A stretch of DNA of 64,000 bases from Paenibacillus sp. HW567 (GCF_000374185.1 NZ_KB910518.1:1172546-1236545), one strand, 5' to 3'; shown: positions 37,767 through 49,654, counted from the stretch's first letter. Notes: generated by a model from the letters alone, not told the origin. Made by a program: numbers and translations.

Positions 37767-39276
37767 AGTTGTTTTGGCAGACGATGAAACGATTTCATTA
37801 GAGGGATTAAGAACGTTGACGGATTGGGAGGAATTGGGCTTTGAGATCTGCGGAGCATGCGAGAACGGGGAAGAAGCGTTAAGCGCGGCTGCTGAGTGTT
37901 CGCCGGACCTTGTGATTACAGATATCCGCATGCCCGGTATGGATGGCCTTGAGCTAATCAAGCGCATCCGTCAGATGCATATGGAGCAGCCTGTCTTCAT
38001 TGTCCTCAGCGGTTACGACGAGTTCGAATACGCACGGACAGCACTCCGTTATGGTGTGAGACACTATTTGTTGAAGCCTGTCGTTGAAGCGGAGTGGGAG
38101 AAGGCGCTGGCCTCCATTACGGACGAGTTGGAAGCGCGCGTCAAGCAGAAGCTGCAGCAGGCCATGCTGGCGAACCGGCTTCTTCCCGTTGCCATTGCCC
38201 GTATGCTTGAAGGGCAATGGGCGGAGCCGGAAGAGGAGCTTGCCGAACAAATGGATCGTCTGGACGAGACAGTTTCGGGATGGACTTATATACATGTGGA
38301 TGGCCCCAAAAGCAACATCACGGAAATCTGCCGGGAGCTGGCCGGCTCGGTGGGCGCCTTGTTCATTGATTTATCCGGCGATCAGGCGGGGCTTGTTGTG
38401 GAGAGCTCAGCCCGGGCGGCGGAGCTCGCTGAGGGGATATATGCCGACTTGTCAAAAAACAGCCTGAAAGGGTATGTGAGTATCGGGCCGAGTGTGCATT
38501 CTCTTCGGGAGCTGCCCGTCTCCTATAGGGTGGCTGCGGGGGCCGCTGCGCGTCACTTGTTCTATTCGGAGGGAGGCGGCCCCATTGATACGGCCACGGA
38601 TGCCCGGAGCAAGCTTAGTTATACTCTTCCTGCCGCAGGTCTGACAGAGGAGCTGATGAATGCAGTAGAAAGATTGCAGGACCAGAAGGCCAGCGATAAA
38701 TTAAAGGAAATGTTCAGGATGTTCAGACAGGATAGGACGGCTCCTGAGGTTGTTCAGATGACCAGCATTGATATCGTGCTGAAAAGTATAGAGCTGGTGC
38801 AGGAGTTCGGAGGGACGGCTGAGCAGTGGAGCGACTCTTTTGATTTTTTTAGAACAGAGCCAAAGTCGCTTGCAGCTCTGGAAGACACACTTCAGGTAGT
38901 GTTGAATTCCTGTATGGAATATATCCGGCAGCACAAGGGCCGCAGCTCCGAGCATCCGCTTATACGGGTGGAATACTTCTTGAAGGACAATTATTCCAAG
39001 CCGTTGACGATAAAAGAGATTGCGGAGCAATTCTATATCAATCCGGTGTATTTGGGTCAGGCTTTTATCAAGAAGCATGGAATCAGCATTCTGGAGTATA
39101 TTCATGATTTGCGTATAGAAGCAGCCAAAAAGTGGCTGATCGAAACAAACGACACCGTTCGAAGCATTGCGGATAATGTAGGTTATATGCATTACCATCA
39201 TTTTCTGAGAGAGTTCGAGAAACGGAATGCGCTGAAGCCCGTCGCTTACCGCAACCAGGTACGAGGTGAAGGATGA
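37759..39276 (+). CDS. response regulator with AraC DNA-binding domain (YesN family), second of two
   Basis: This 505-residue protein has a receiver domain with DDET, the phosphoacceptor in LVITDIRMP and Lys in YLLKPVVE, then a linker and a C-terminal AraC domain (IKEIAEQFYINPVYLGQAF and VRSIADNVGYMHYHHF). The gene overlaps the kinase stop by 8 bases, the tightest coupling in this set, so it is the likeliest cognate partner. The linker region shows no detectable similarity by eye to the first regulator, so the two are not a recent duplication. Predicted to control the GH43 genes that follow and the importer upstream. Confidence 0.93.
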   Translation: MYKVVLADDETISLEGLRTLTDWEELGFEICGACENGEEALSAAAECSPDLVITDIRMPGMDGLELIKRIRQMHMEQPVFIVLSGYDEFEYARTALRYGVRHYLLKPVVEAEWEKALASITDELEARVKQKLQQAMLANRLLPVAIARMLEGQWAEPEEELAEQMDRLDETVSGWTYIHVDGPKSNITEICRELAGSVGALFIDLSGDQAGLVVESSARAAELAEGIYADLSKNSLKGYVSIGPSVHSLRELPVSYRVAAGAAARHLFYSEGGGPIDTATDARSKLSYTLPAAGLTEELMNAVERLQDQKASDKLKEMFRMFRQDRTAPEVVQMTSIDIVLKSIELVQEFGGTAEQWSDSFDFFRTEPKSLAALEDTLQVVLNSCMEYIRQHKGRSSEHPLIRVEYFLKDNYSKPLTIKEIAEQFYINPVYLGQAFIKKHGISILEYIHDLRIEAAKKWLIETNDTVRSIADNVGYMHYHHFLREFEKRNALKPVAYRNQVRGEG

Positions 39277-39444
39277 TGGGTATGTTTCTTTAATCTTGGT
39301 AATGGAAAACGCATACAAAAACGATATCATGAACTTGAACTGTCTGAATGATTGAATTGGAAAGCGCGAGACTGGAGGCTCTACAACGGCTATAACGAGA
39401 CCGATCCTGTCAAGCGCAACAAAATCATGGAGGGAATCAAATGA
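39277..39444 (+). pseudogene. possible 3' remnant of a lost gene ahead of the GH43 gene
   Basis: In the frame that follows the regulator stop, the bases read as a protein-like sequence containing NGKRIQKRYHELELSE, one TGA at 39349, then WKARDWRLYNGYNETDPVKR and a stop at 39442-39444. That stop overlaps the start of the GH43 gene as ATGA, the usual layout of two coupled genes. The sequence could be the tail of a deleted operon member. The family is not recognised, and chance cannot be ruled out over this length. Confidence 0.3.
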
Positions 39445-40877
39445 CAAATCAACTGACTCAGGCTGTTGGAAAGATCCCGGCAAACGGAAATCCGCTGGTT
39501 GCACACAGATACGGAGCTGATCCTTATGCACTGGTATTCGGGGACAGGGTCTATCTGTACATGACCAATGACGCGCTGGAGTACGACGGGAACGGCACGG
39601 TGAAGGAGAACACCTACAGCAGCATCAATAAGATTGCGGTAATTTCCTCCGGTGATCTGGTCAACTGGACCGATCACGGCGAGATCGCGGTGGCCGGACC
39701 TGAAGGGGCGGCCAAGTGGGCTACCCAATCATGGGCGCCGGCGGCAGCCCACAAAGTGATCGACGGTAAGAATAAGTTCTTCCTGTACTTTGCCAATAAT
39801 GCCAGCGGCATCGGCGTTCTGTCGAGTGACAGTCCGGTGGGGCCATGGATTGACCCTATAGGAGAGGCGCTGATTCTGCGCTCCACCCCGGGGGTCGAGG
39901 CTGTAACCTGGCTGTTCGATCCGGCGGTTCTGGTCGATGACGACGGCAAGGGCTACATTTATTTCGGAGGCGGAGTCCCGGAAGGACAGTTCGCGGAGCC
40001 TGGCACAGCAAGGGTCATGATGCTGGGGGATGATATGACCAGTGTAACGGGTACTGCTGAGGTTATCCCGGCCCCCTTCATGTTCGAGGATGCCGGGATA
40101 CATAAGCGGAACGGTGTCTACTACTATACGTACTGCTCGAACTTCTATGACGGGGAGCGTCCGGAAGGTTGTCCGCCTGCGGGAGAGATTGCGTATATGA
40201 CGAGCGGCAAGCCAATGGGCCCCTGGACATATCATGAGACGATTTTGAAGAATCCGGGCCATTTCTTCGGAGTATCCGGCAATAATCATCATGCAATTTT
40301 CCAATTTCATGATGCATGGTACATCGCTTATCATGCGCAGACCTTGTCCAAGGCACAGGGCATTGCGAACGGCTACCGTTCGACGCATCTCAACCGCCTC
40401 TCCCATCATGAGGATGGCACCATTCAGGATATTGAAGCCGACTACAAGGGCGTGCAGCAGACCAAAGCCCTGAATCCATATGAACGTGTACAGGCATCTA
40501 CGATGGGGTGGAGTGCGGGTGTGAAGACGGAATTCAAGGCAGCCCGGGAAGAATGGATTGTAACGGATATTGACAATGGCGACTGGATCGGGATGTCCGG
40601 AGTAGACTTCGGAAGCCATGGGGCTGAAGCATTCAGCGCTTCGGTTATGGTCCTTGAGGGCGGCGGTACCCTTGAGCTGCATCTGGATGAACCGGGCGGC
40701 ATACTGGTCGGCAAGCTGTCTATACCCGGGACGAATGGGCCGGATGCATGGGTGGAGCTGAAGACGGAGGTCAAGGGAGCAGAAGGAGTGCACCATCTGT
40801 ACCTGGTGTTTGCGGGCGAAAGCGGGACCGGCCTGTTCAAGCTGGAGTCCTGGCAATTTACGGAGCAGCGGGGCTAA
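39441..40877 (+). CDS. GH43 family hydrolase (arabinoxylan arabinofuranohydrolase-like) with C-terminal CBM6-like domain
   Basis: This 478-residue protein has no signal peptide. The opening NPLVAHRYGADPYALVFG places the catalytic base at Asp27, as in XynD-type arabinoxylan arabinofuranohydrolases. LFDPAVLVDDDG carries the second Asp, and FEDAGIHKRNG holds the probable general-acid Glu (near residue 216). About 120 C-terminal residues form a beta-sandwich of CBM6 type. The expected role is removal of arabinofuranosyl groups from xylo-oligosaccharides in the cytoplasm. GGAGGG stands 5 bases before ATG 39441. A second GH43 gene follows after 19 bases. Confidence 0.9.
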   Translation: MTNQLTQAVGKIPANGNPLVAHRYGADPYALVFGDRVYLYMTNDALEYDGNGTVKENTYSSINKIAVISSGDLVNWTDHGEIAVAGPEGAAKWATQSWAPAAAHKVIDGKNKFFLYFANNASGIGVLSSDSPVGPWIDPIGEALILRSTPGVEAVTWLFDPAVLVDDDGKGYIYFGGGVPEGQFAEPGTARVMMLGDDMTSVTGTAEVIPAPFMFEDAGIHKRNGVYYYTYCSNFYDGERPEGCPPAGEIAYMTSGKPMGPWTYHETILKNPGHFFGVSGNNHHAIFQFHDAWYIAYHAQTLSKAQGIANGYRSTHLNRLSHHEDGTIQDIEADYKGVQQTKALNPYERVQASTMGWSAGVKTEFKAAREEWIVTDIDNGDWIGMSGVDFGSHGAEAFSASVMVLEGGGTLELHLDEPGGILVGKLSIPGTNGPDAWVELKTEVKGAEGVHHLYLVFAGESGTGLFKLESWQFTEQRG

Positions 40878-40896
40878 GTCCAAGGAGGGCAATACA

Positions 40897-42411
40897 TTGA
40901 ATAACACCATCATTACCAATCCTATTATATGGGCAGATGTTCCGGATGTTGACGTTATCCGGGTTGGGCCTGTGTTCTATATGGTCAGCACCAGCATGCA
41001 TTGCATGCCGGGCTGTCCGATTATGAAATCGGTTAACCTGAACGATTGGGAAATCGTTAATTATGTATATGATACCTTTGAGGATAACGAGGCCCACCGG
41101 CTGCAGGACGGTAAAGGCATTTACGGCAAAGGCTCCTGGGCGGCATCCCTCCGTTACAGGGACGGGTTCTACTACGTCATCTTCTCATCCAATGACATGG
41201 ATCAATGCTATATCTACCGGACAGGGGATATTGAGCATGGGACATGGGAGCGTTCGGTAATTGCGGGGCTTCATCATGATCCGGGTCTGCTGCTGGATGA
41301 CGATAACCGCAGCTATGTGATCTACGGGAACGGCGATATCCGAATCAAGGAGCTGACGGAGGATCTGACGTCGGTGAAGCCCGGCGGAACCGACCAGTTG
41401 CTGCTTGAAGGCGAACGGGAAGAAATCGGGCTGCGGATTGAAGGCTGCCATGCGTATAAGCTGAATGGTTATTACTATTTATTCTTTATTGAATGGCCGA
41501 GAACCGGCAATCAGCGCAGACGCCAGCTATGCTACCGTTCTCGCGAGCTTCTGGGTCCCTATGAGCGGCGGATCATTCTGGATGATGCGCTGGGCTACCA
41601 TAATAACGGTGTCGCGCAAGGCGGCATTGTTGATACTCTGGGTGGCGATTGGTACACGGTGCTGTTCCAGGATCATAATGCCGTCGGACGGATTCCCTGC
41701 GTGTTCCCCGTGAGCTGGGAGAACGATTGGCCGGTTATCGGGGAGAACGGCACGGCGCCGCAGATCTTTGCGACGAAGCTTCCTGCTGCGGCGCCGAAGC
41801 CGCTTGTCATCAGCGATGAGTTCGATTATCCGGTCAATCGGCTGGCGTTGAACTGGCAGTGGAATCATAACCCTGACAACGGGTTATGGTCTGTCACTGA
41901 GCGGCCGGGGCATCTGCGGCTGCGCACCGGGCAAGCTGCGGACAGCATCCTGCAGGCGCGCAATACACTGACGCAGCGAACGGAAGGCCCGGCCTGCAGC
42001 GCGGAGACGGTGCTGGACCTCTCCGGCCTGCTGCCCGGCGACCGGGCGGGTATGGTTGCGCTTCAAAGCGGATTTGGCACAGTCGGAATCGCCGCCGGGG
42101 AGCAAGGCATGTTCCGCGTGATTATGTGTGTCAACGGCGGTGACGGCTGCGAGGAGATCGTGGAGAGTATAGCGTTCACGGGTGACCGGGTTTATTTTAG
42201 AATTGATTTCAATTTTGAGAACGGCCTGGATCGGGCCAATTTCTTCTATTCGGAGGACGGAACCGATTGGAAGCCGATTGGCCGGACGCTGTACATGGTA
42301 TATACACTGGATCATTTTATGGGCTACCGGGTGGGCTTGTTCAATTATGCAACCAGGCTGTCCGGCGGCTATGCCGATTTCGATTATTTCCATTATCATC
42401 GGCAGAATTAG
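40897..42411 (+). CDS. GH43 family beta-xylosidase-like hydrolase, two-domain type
   Basis: This 504-residue protein has no signal peptide. The propeller domain begins NPIIWADVPDVDVIRVG, with the catalytic base among the Asp residues near position 13-17. HHDPGLLLDDD holds the second Asp, and RIEGCHAYK near residue 183 carries the probable acid Glu. A C-terminal beta-sandwich of about 190 residues, as in many GH43 beta-xylosidases, completes it. It would release xylose or arabinose from short oligosaccharides. The start is TTG 40897, 7 bases after AAGGAGGG; the frame upstream of it runs into the preceding gene and is rejected. The convergent AraC gene ends only 17 bases away. Confidence 0.88.
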   Translation: MNNTIITNPIIWADVPDVDVIRVGPVFYMVSTSMHCMPGCPIMKSVNLNDWEIVNYVYDTFEDNEAHRLQDGKGIYGKGSWAASLRYRDGFYYVIFSSNDMDQCYIYRTGDIEHGTWERSVIAGLHHDPGLLLDDDNRSYVIYGNGDIRIKELTEDLTSVKPGGTDQLLLEGEREEIGLRIEGCHAYKLNGYYYLFFIEWPRTGNQRRRQLCYRSRELLGPYERRIILDDALGYHNNGVAQGGIVDTLGGDWYTVLFQDHNAVGRIPCVFPVSWENDWPVIGENGTAPQIFATKLPAAAPKPLVISDEFDYPVNRLALNWQWNHNPDNGLWSVTERPGHLRLRTGQAADSILQARNTLTQRTEGPACSAETVLDLSGLLPGDRAGMVALQSGFGTVGIAAGEQGMFRVIMCVNGGDGCEEIVESIAFTGDRVYFRIDFNFENGLDRANFFYSEDGTDWKPIGRTLYMVYTLDHFMGYRVGLFNYATRLSGGYADFDYFHYHRQN

Positions 42412-42428
42412 GTGTGGACCGCTTCATA

Positions 42429-43220
42429 TTAGTTGTCCGCCGGGGTTTCCGGTTCTTTGTAGGCAAGCTTGTCACGGTAGGCCCGGGGGGAATAGCCGGT
42501 AAGCTGCCGAAACTGCCGGCAGAAATGCTCCACATTGGCATAGCCGCAGAGCGCTGCAATTTCGGAAATTTTGTATGGGCCAAAGCCAAGCTTTTCTTTG
42601 GCCAGCCGAATCCGGCAATGAATGACATCCTCCATGCAGGAAATACCGAAGGTTGATTTATATATGGTTTGCAGATAACCTGCGCTTATGTGCAGATACT
42701 CGGCCATGGATGAAACAGTCCAAGGGTGGCCCGGGTTACTGTACAGAGTCTTGCGCAAATTCAGTAAATTATAATATTGCGGAATCAGCTTGTCCTGGGA
42801 CGCTTCGCACAGCTTGTTGAAGAAGATTCTGAACAGATAGTCGATGGTAAGCTCCCGGTAGTCGTTCTGAAAAGTGTTCTCCAGGGTCAACAATTGAAAT
42901 AACTGATGGCAATAGCCGGGGTCCGGCAGCGAGAAGGGCACACCAACAGGCAAAGCATTTTCTGTAATATAGGATTCGTCCGCATCGAAACGGACCCAGT
43001 CGTTAACGTATTTATTGGAACAAGCACGGTAAAAAATGGTGTGCTTAGGCGGATATAGAACAACAGAGTGTGCGGGATATTCCTTCAATTCTCCGTTAAC
43101 TTCAAACAATGCCGCAGTTTGTGTGAGTACCAGAAGCCAGGCATCCAGCCCTTCGGGTATGCTGTATACAAAGTCGTATGGATGAGCAGCATCATATTCT
43201 ACGTAGTGAATTGTGGGCAT
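42429..43220 (-). CDS. AraC family transcriptional regulator
   Basis: This 263-residue protein has an N-terminal cupin-like sensing domain (residues about 10-140, with ALFEVNGELKEYPAHSVVLYPP) and a C-terminal AraC domain with two helix-turn-helix units (VSSMAEYLHISAGYLQTIYK and ISEIAALCGYANVEHFCRQF). The sensing half probably binds a sugar. It is transcribed divergently from the esterase genes and convergently with the GH43 gene, so it likely controls the esterases, itself or the xylan genes. AGGGGGAG precedes ATG 43220. Confidence 0.92.
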   Translation of the reverse strand: MPTIHYVEYDAAHPYDFVYSIPEGLDAWLLVLTQTAALFEVNGELKEYPAHSVVLYPPKHTIFYRACSNKYVNDWVRFDADESYITENALPVGVPFSLPDPGYCHQLFQLLTLENTFQNDYRELTIDYLFRIFFNKLCEASQDKLIPQYYNLLNLRKTLYSNPGHPWTVSSMAEYLHISAGYLQTIYKSTFGISCMEDVIHCRIRLAKEKLGFGPYKISEIAALCGYANVEHFCRQFRQLTGYSPRAYRDKLAYKEPETPADN

Positions 43221-43268
43221 TGGCTCCCCCTTTATTTGGATAGATCAATTATTGGACAGGAAATATCA

Positions 43269-43297
43269 TTGTTTGGAATTCACTGGTTTTCTATAAT
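43269..43297 (+). promoter_or_regulatory. sigma-A promoter of the esterase operon
   Basis: TTGTTT (43269) and TATAAT (43292) are spaced by exactly 17 bases. Predicted start is near 43304, giving a leader of about 90 bases before the small frame at 43395. Confidence 0.65.
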
Positions 43298-43394
43298 TTA
43301 TATTGTAAACAAAGGGCATCTGGGAATATCTCTGAATTCTATCACTGATTTACGATTGTCTGGCCATTAGAAATTATCAATATGAAGGAGGGCT

Positions 43395-43498
43395 ATGTGC
43401 TTCATGATACCACAACAAAACAAAGATCGGAATTATATCCTTAGCTATACCCGGCTGCTGCAAGAAGCAGAAGTATATATTCTGAAAGGAGCAAAGCG

Positions 43499-43505
<7 letters not shown>
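43395..43505 (+). CDS. small open reading frame coupled to the carboxylesterase gene
   Basis: A 36-codon frame (33 codons if ATG 43404 is used) follows a strong GAAGGAGGG site at 43384-43392. It reads MIPQQNKDRNYILSYTRLLQ and continues to a TAA at 43503-43505, inside the start of the esterase gene, so the two would be translationally coupled. It has no membrane segment and no recognised domain. It could be a leader peptide, a real small protein, or a remnant. The esterase has its own AAAGGAG site, which also lies in this frame. Confidence 0.4.
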
Positions 43506-45831
<2,326 letters not shown>

Positions 45832-45878
45832 CCCAACGCCTGCTGATATCCCCTGCTTGTAGCTGCAACTGAATACGA

Positions 45879-45935
45879 TAAAAAAAGGGGGCGTTCCCAA
45901 CAGACCGGCTATGGCTGTTGGGAATGCCCCTTATT
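45879..45935. terminator. bidirectional Rho-independent terminator
   Basis: A sixteen-pair stem (from 45888, GGGGCGTTCCCAACAG, with CTGTTGGGAATGCCCC ending at 45930; one G-T pair) is flanked by a run of seven A before and TTATT after. On the - strand the A-run becomes a U-run, so it best serves the - strand importer, and partly the esterase operon. Confidence 0.8.
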
Positions 45936-45946
45936 CCTGCAATGAT

Positions 45947-47710
45947 TTATTTACTCGCGACCGCATCGGCACGCATTTTAATGATTTTTTGTGCTCTTTC
46001 CGTATCCGTCGCAAGGACATCATTCCAGCCGAGACCGACCACATCGGTCTTCAGCTTGGTCCAGAGCTGATCGAATTCGGCCTGATCCTTGGCAAATATC
46101 ATTTTCCAGGAGGTGTTCTTAACATAATCCGAAATCTGGCTTCGCTTATTCTTGATGTCCGACGAATCCGATCCTAGGCTTGTATTAATGTTGGGTACGA
46201 TATCTATCATATTGTTTTTCTGATAGTACTCTGTAGGTGTGACTGCATTATACGCCTTCTGCCATTCCGTAGTCAGAACAGTCTTGTTCGCCTCTATGGT
46301 TGAGCTCCAATAAGTGCTGTTGTAGAATTCCTTCGTTTCGGGATCTACTACAAAATCACTCATAATCATAGTGTTAAGCTTGCTCTGCCCGTCTTGATAT
46401 CCTCCGCCTCCATACTCCTCAGGAACGGGGGTATTGTTCTGGAAAGCGGTCTGGCCCACTTCAGTCAGCTTGAACTTGCCGTCTGCCGTTTTTTCATAAT
46501 TGAAGCCTTCGAATCCATTGGTGTAGTAGCGCAGACCTTCAGGGGAGGCCAGCCAGTCCATAAATTCAATGATTCTGTCAGGATTCTTCGCTTTCGAGCC
46601 GACAGCAAATACTCTTCCGTTCCCGAAGTAGGCATCACTGCTCTGAATAATATGGGTATCGGCAATCGGAATGGCAACATTGCCATCGCCTTTATTGCCT
46701 CTTTCAATGGTATTGTAGAAGCCCCTTTGCCATGAATACCATAAGAGCAGAACCTGTTTGCCGGTCAGCTTCTCAGAGACCTTATTCCAATCCTGGGATG
46801 GCGAGTCAGGGTCAACCAGCCCCATCTTATTGGCGTCATAATAGAACTTAAGGATTTTCTTGTACATACTGTTGTCGTCAATGAGCGGAACGATATCGCC
46901 TTTTGCATTCAATTGAATTGTTGTGGTCCCGGTGGGCTGCTCATAGCCATACCAGTTGCTTAACCAACGAACGTTCTCCATGCTTCCGTTGTCCCAATCC
47001 TTCCACAGAGTAATTGGAACGATTGGTTTTCCGTCCGGCGTTTTGGGATATTTCGCCTGCATTTGTTTCAGAGCGTTCATCAGATCCGTGAGATTGTTCA
47101 GTTTGGGGGAGCCTATCCCCTTGTAATAATCCCAAGGCAGCATTGGACTGGAGTAAGGGATTTCTTCCGAGAAGGTTGTTGGGGAGGTGTCCGATACAAA
47201 GGTCGGCAGCCCATAAATTTTGCCTTCAGGATTTGTAGCTTCGAATGCAGCATTGAAGGGTTTGAAGTGATTGTCAACATATTTGGAGAGGTATTCGGTA
47301 TTCTTGATCTTATCCGTAATATCCATAATTAGTCCTGCCGGAATCAATTCCTCCAACTGGCTGTTGTCGATAATCAGCAGGTCTCCCAGATCTCCCGATG
47401 CCGACCTTGTCTTGTATAACTGGTCACCGGCAACCTGCGGAGAAAGAATATTTAATGTGATATTGAATTTATCCTTAATTAGCTTTCCGTACCATCCGGT
47501 CTGTTCTCCCTGGTAATTCGCCGCATTGTCAAACACGGTAATTGTCAGAGGTTTGCTGTGATCAATCCCTGTCTCCGGATTGGATGACCCGGTTGCTGTA
47601 CCCGCGTTGCCTGAATTGCTGCTGCATCCGCTGATTGCGGCCGTTCCCAGAAGGATGGAGATCCCAAGCAACAGCATCGGATTGTTGGCCAGCTTTCTGT
47701 GTTTATTCAT
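45947..47710 (-). CDS. extracellular sugar-binding lipoprotein of a second ABC importer
   Basis: This 587-residue lipoprotein has a basic start (MNKHRK), a hydrophobic stretch and the lipobox ISGC at residues 26-29, then a Ser/Gly/Asn linker and a large solute-binding domain (TITVFDNAANYQGEQTGW onward). The size is typical for oligosaccharide-binding members. It is the last gene of the - strand operon, after two permeases, the reverse of the order in the other importers here. A GGGGGG site precedes the ATG. The terminator at 45879 follows. Ligand unknown; neighbouring enzymes suggest a plant-wall oligosaccharide. Confidence 0.93.
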   Translation of the reverse strand: MNKHRKLANNPMLLLGISILLGTAAISGCSSNSGNAGTATGSSNPETGIDHSKPLTITVFDNAANYQGEQTGWYGKLIKDKFNITLNILSPQVAGDQLYKTRSASGDLGDLLIIDNSQLEELIPAGLIMDITDKIKNTEYLSKYVDNHFKPFNAAFEATNPEGKIYGLPTFVSDTSPTTFSEEIPYSSPMLPWDYYKGIGSPKLNNLTDLMNALKQMQAKYPKTPDGKPIVPITLWKDWDNGSMENVRWLSNWYGYEQPTGTTTIQLNAKGDIVPLIDDNSMYKKILKFYYDANKMGLVDPDSPSQDWNKVSEKLTGKQVLLLWYSWQRGFYNTIERGNKGDGNVAIPIADTHIIQSSDAYFGNGRVFAVGSKAKNPDRIIEFMDWLASPEGLRYYTNGFEGFNYEKTADGKFKLTEVGQTAFQNNTPVPEEYGGGGYQDGQSKLNTMIMSDFVVDPETKEFYNSTYWSSTIEANKTVLTTEWQKAYNAVTPTEYYQKNNMIDIVPNINTSLGSDSSDIKNKRSQISDYVKNTSWKMIFAKDQAEFDQLWTKLKTDVVGLGWNDVLATDTERAQKIIKMRADAVASK

Positions 47711-47751
47711 TTACAGCCCCCCAAATGATTAATTTATCATAATAGTGCAAA

Positions 47752-48720
47752 TTAACCTTTGACTGCACCAATTATAATTCCTTTTACAAAAAACCTTTGA
47801 AAAATCGGATAAACCAGCAGAATAGGCGCAACTACGATAATCGTAACTGTCATGCGGATGGACGTGGTGGTTTGCTTGGTGGCCAGACTTGCCATAGCTG
47901 TTGATCCGGCATTTTGCAGATTGACCATGGTGGATAAGGAGCTAGCCTGATTGATGTAGTTATACAGAATAAACTGCAAACTGTATAATTTGCTGTCGGT
48001 CACCAGCAGCAGCGTATCCTGAAAGGAATTCCACTGGTTGACCGCCGAGAATATGGCGACTGTCGCGAGTATCGGTTTGCTGATGGGCAGGATAACCTTG
48101 TAAAAGATCGTGATCGTGCCGGCTCCGTCAATACTTGCCGCCTGCTGCAGTTCCTTCGGCGTGGATTCCACAAACGTCTTCACAAGAATGATGAAAAATG
48201 GAGCTACGATGGATGGCAGGATGTACGCCAGGAAGTTGTTGGTCAGATGCAGGGAGCGCATAGTCAGATACCAGGGGATAATTCCGGCACTGAAAAACAT
48301 CGTAATAATGGTGAAGCGATACCAGAATTTTTTGCCCCACATATCCTCCTGAGCAAACATAAATCCCAAAAAGGCAGAGGCTCCAACCGTCAAAATCGTT
48401 CCTATAACCGTTCTCCCCAATGAAACGACAAATGCATTCCACAGTCCCGGTATTTTAAAGACATCAATGTAGTTCTGGAAATGGATTTGCTTCGGCAAGA
48501 ATACAATTTCACCTTTGGCGCTGAGATCGTTGGCGCTTATGGTGTTGATAATGATCGAGTAAAACGGATAGATACAAATAAATGCAAAGAGTGAGAACAG
48601 GATATAGTTCGTTACAGAAATCACTTTGTCGGTTGTACTGACCTGCATTTTAATTTTTTTGGAGAAGCGGCTGTTATGTTCTTTAGCATTCGGCGCAAGC
48701 CCTGTTTGGTTGTCACTCAT
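47752..48720 (-). CDS. ABC sugar importer permease, second subunit
   Basis: This 322-residue protein has a 35-residue cytoplasmic N-terminus and six membrane segments. The EAA loop is QQAASIDGAGTITIFYKVI near residue 195, and the C-terminus GIIIGAVKG is typical of the second CUT1 permease. It overlaps the upstream permease gene by four bases (ATGA). It forms the channel with that protein and is fed by the lipoprotein encoded 41 bases downstream. Confidence 0.94.
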   Translation of the reverse strand: MSDNQTGLAPNAKEHNSRFSKKIKMQVSTTDKVISVTNYILFSLFAFICIYPFYSIIINTISANDLSAKGEIVFLPKQIHFQNYIDVFKIPGLWNAFVVSLGRTVIGTILTVGASAFLGFMFAQEDMWGKKFWYRFTIITMFFSAGIIPWYLTMRSLHLTNNFLAYILPSIVAPFFIILVKTFVESTPKELQQAASIDGAGTITIFYKVILPISKPILATVAIFSAVNQWNSFQDTLLLVTDSKLYSLQFILYNYINQASSLSTMVNLQNAGSTAMASLATKQTTTSIRMTVTIIVVAPILLVYPIFQRFFVKGIIIGAVKG

Positions 48721-49634
48721 ACGATGCCCTCTCCCCTTAACATTTTGGACAGCCCGTTTACAAAAAAGAGAAGCACAACACTGATCAGGCTTTTCAGCAT
48801 ACTGATGGCAACGGAAACGGAATAGCTGCCGCCGCCCATGGCCAGATTGTATACATATAAATCCAGTACTTGTATGGTGTCCTTATTAAATGCATTCTGA
48901 AAAACGAAATATTGCTCCAGTCCATTATTGAGGAAGCTGGCAATCTGGAGCATCAGGAGAACAAAATAAGTCGGCAGCATACTTGGCAAAACCACATGAC
49001 GTATGACCTGCATTCTTGTTGCGCCGTCTACATAAGCTGCTTCATACAGGGATTCATCAATTCCCATAATCGCCGCAATATACAGAATGGCCGACCAGCC
49101 CAATGTTTTCCATGTAGCCCAAAACCACATCGTAACCCAGACATGGTCCGAGTTTTGGAGGAAGAGTACAGGTGAATCAATAAGACCCATTTGGCTCAAA
49201 AAGCCGTTAACTGCCCCTTCACTTGAGAACATAGAGAACGCCAGGGAGTATACCAATACCCAACTGATAAAGTTTGGCAGCGTGGTTACCGTCTGTATAA
49301 ATTTGCGGAAACGCACGGCCTTGATCTCCGTCAGGAAGATGGCAAAAAACATAGGAAGCCAGGAGAACAATATACCCAGTCCGCTCATACCAAACGTGTT
49401 TTTGATGACTTGAAGCAATTGATCCACTTTCACCTGATTCTCTATCAGGGAATGAAACCATTTGAAGCCGACGAACGGCGCCTGTGACAATGGAATCGGC
49501 GGCATATAGTCAAAGAATGCGTAAACCCATCCGTAGAGCGGATAGTAGGCAAAGACGGCAAGTAAAACCATGAAGGGCGAAATATAAAGAAACTTTTTGA
49601 TCGAATTGCTTTTCATGCTGTGAGTGCGCATCAT
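48717..49634 (-). CDS. ABC sugar importer permease, first subunit
   Basis: This 305-residue protein has six membrane segments (first at about 15-35) and an EAA loop EAAYVDGATRMQVIRHVVLP near residue 205. It belongs to the LplB-like CUT1 permeases. It is the first gene of the operon, with GAAGAGGAG 5 bases before ATG 49634 and the promoter at 49682-49710. No ATPase gene accompanies it, so a general sugar ATPase encoded elsewhere must be shared. Confidence 0.93.
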   Translation of the reverse strand: MMRTHSMKSNSIKKFLYISPFMVLLAVFAYYPLYGWVYAFFDYMPPIPLSQAPFVGFKWFHSLIENQVKVDQLLQVIKNTFGMSGLGILFSWLPMFFAIFLTEIKAVRFRKFIQTVTTLPNFISWVLVYSLAFSMFSSEGAVNGFLSQMGLIDSPVLFLQNSDHVWVTMWFWATWKTLGWSAILYIAAIMGIDESLYEAAYVDGATRMQVIRHVVLPSMLPTYFVLLMLQIASFLNNGLEQYFVFQNAFNKDTIQVLDLYVYNLAMGGGSYSVSVAISMLKSLISVVLLFFVNGLSKMLRGEGIV

Positions 49635-49654
49635 TTCACTCCTCTTCGTTTAAT

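Noticed and set aside
39302-39317. cre-like TGGAAAACGCATACA ahead of the GH43 gene
   Set aside because: One extra base separates the half-site from the central CG, so it does not fit the CcpA consensus.
39729-40919. Long - strand reading frame of 396 codons opposite a GH43 gene
   Set aside because: The + strand frame has clear GH43 motifs and a Shine-Dalgarno site; the antisense product shows no family features.
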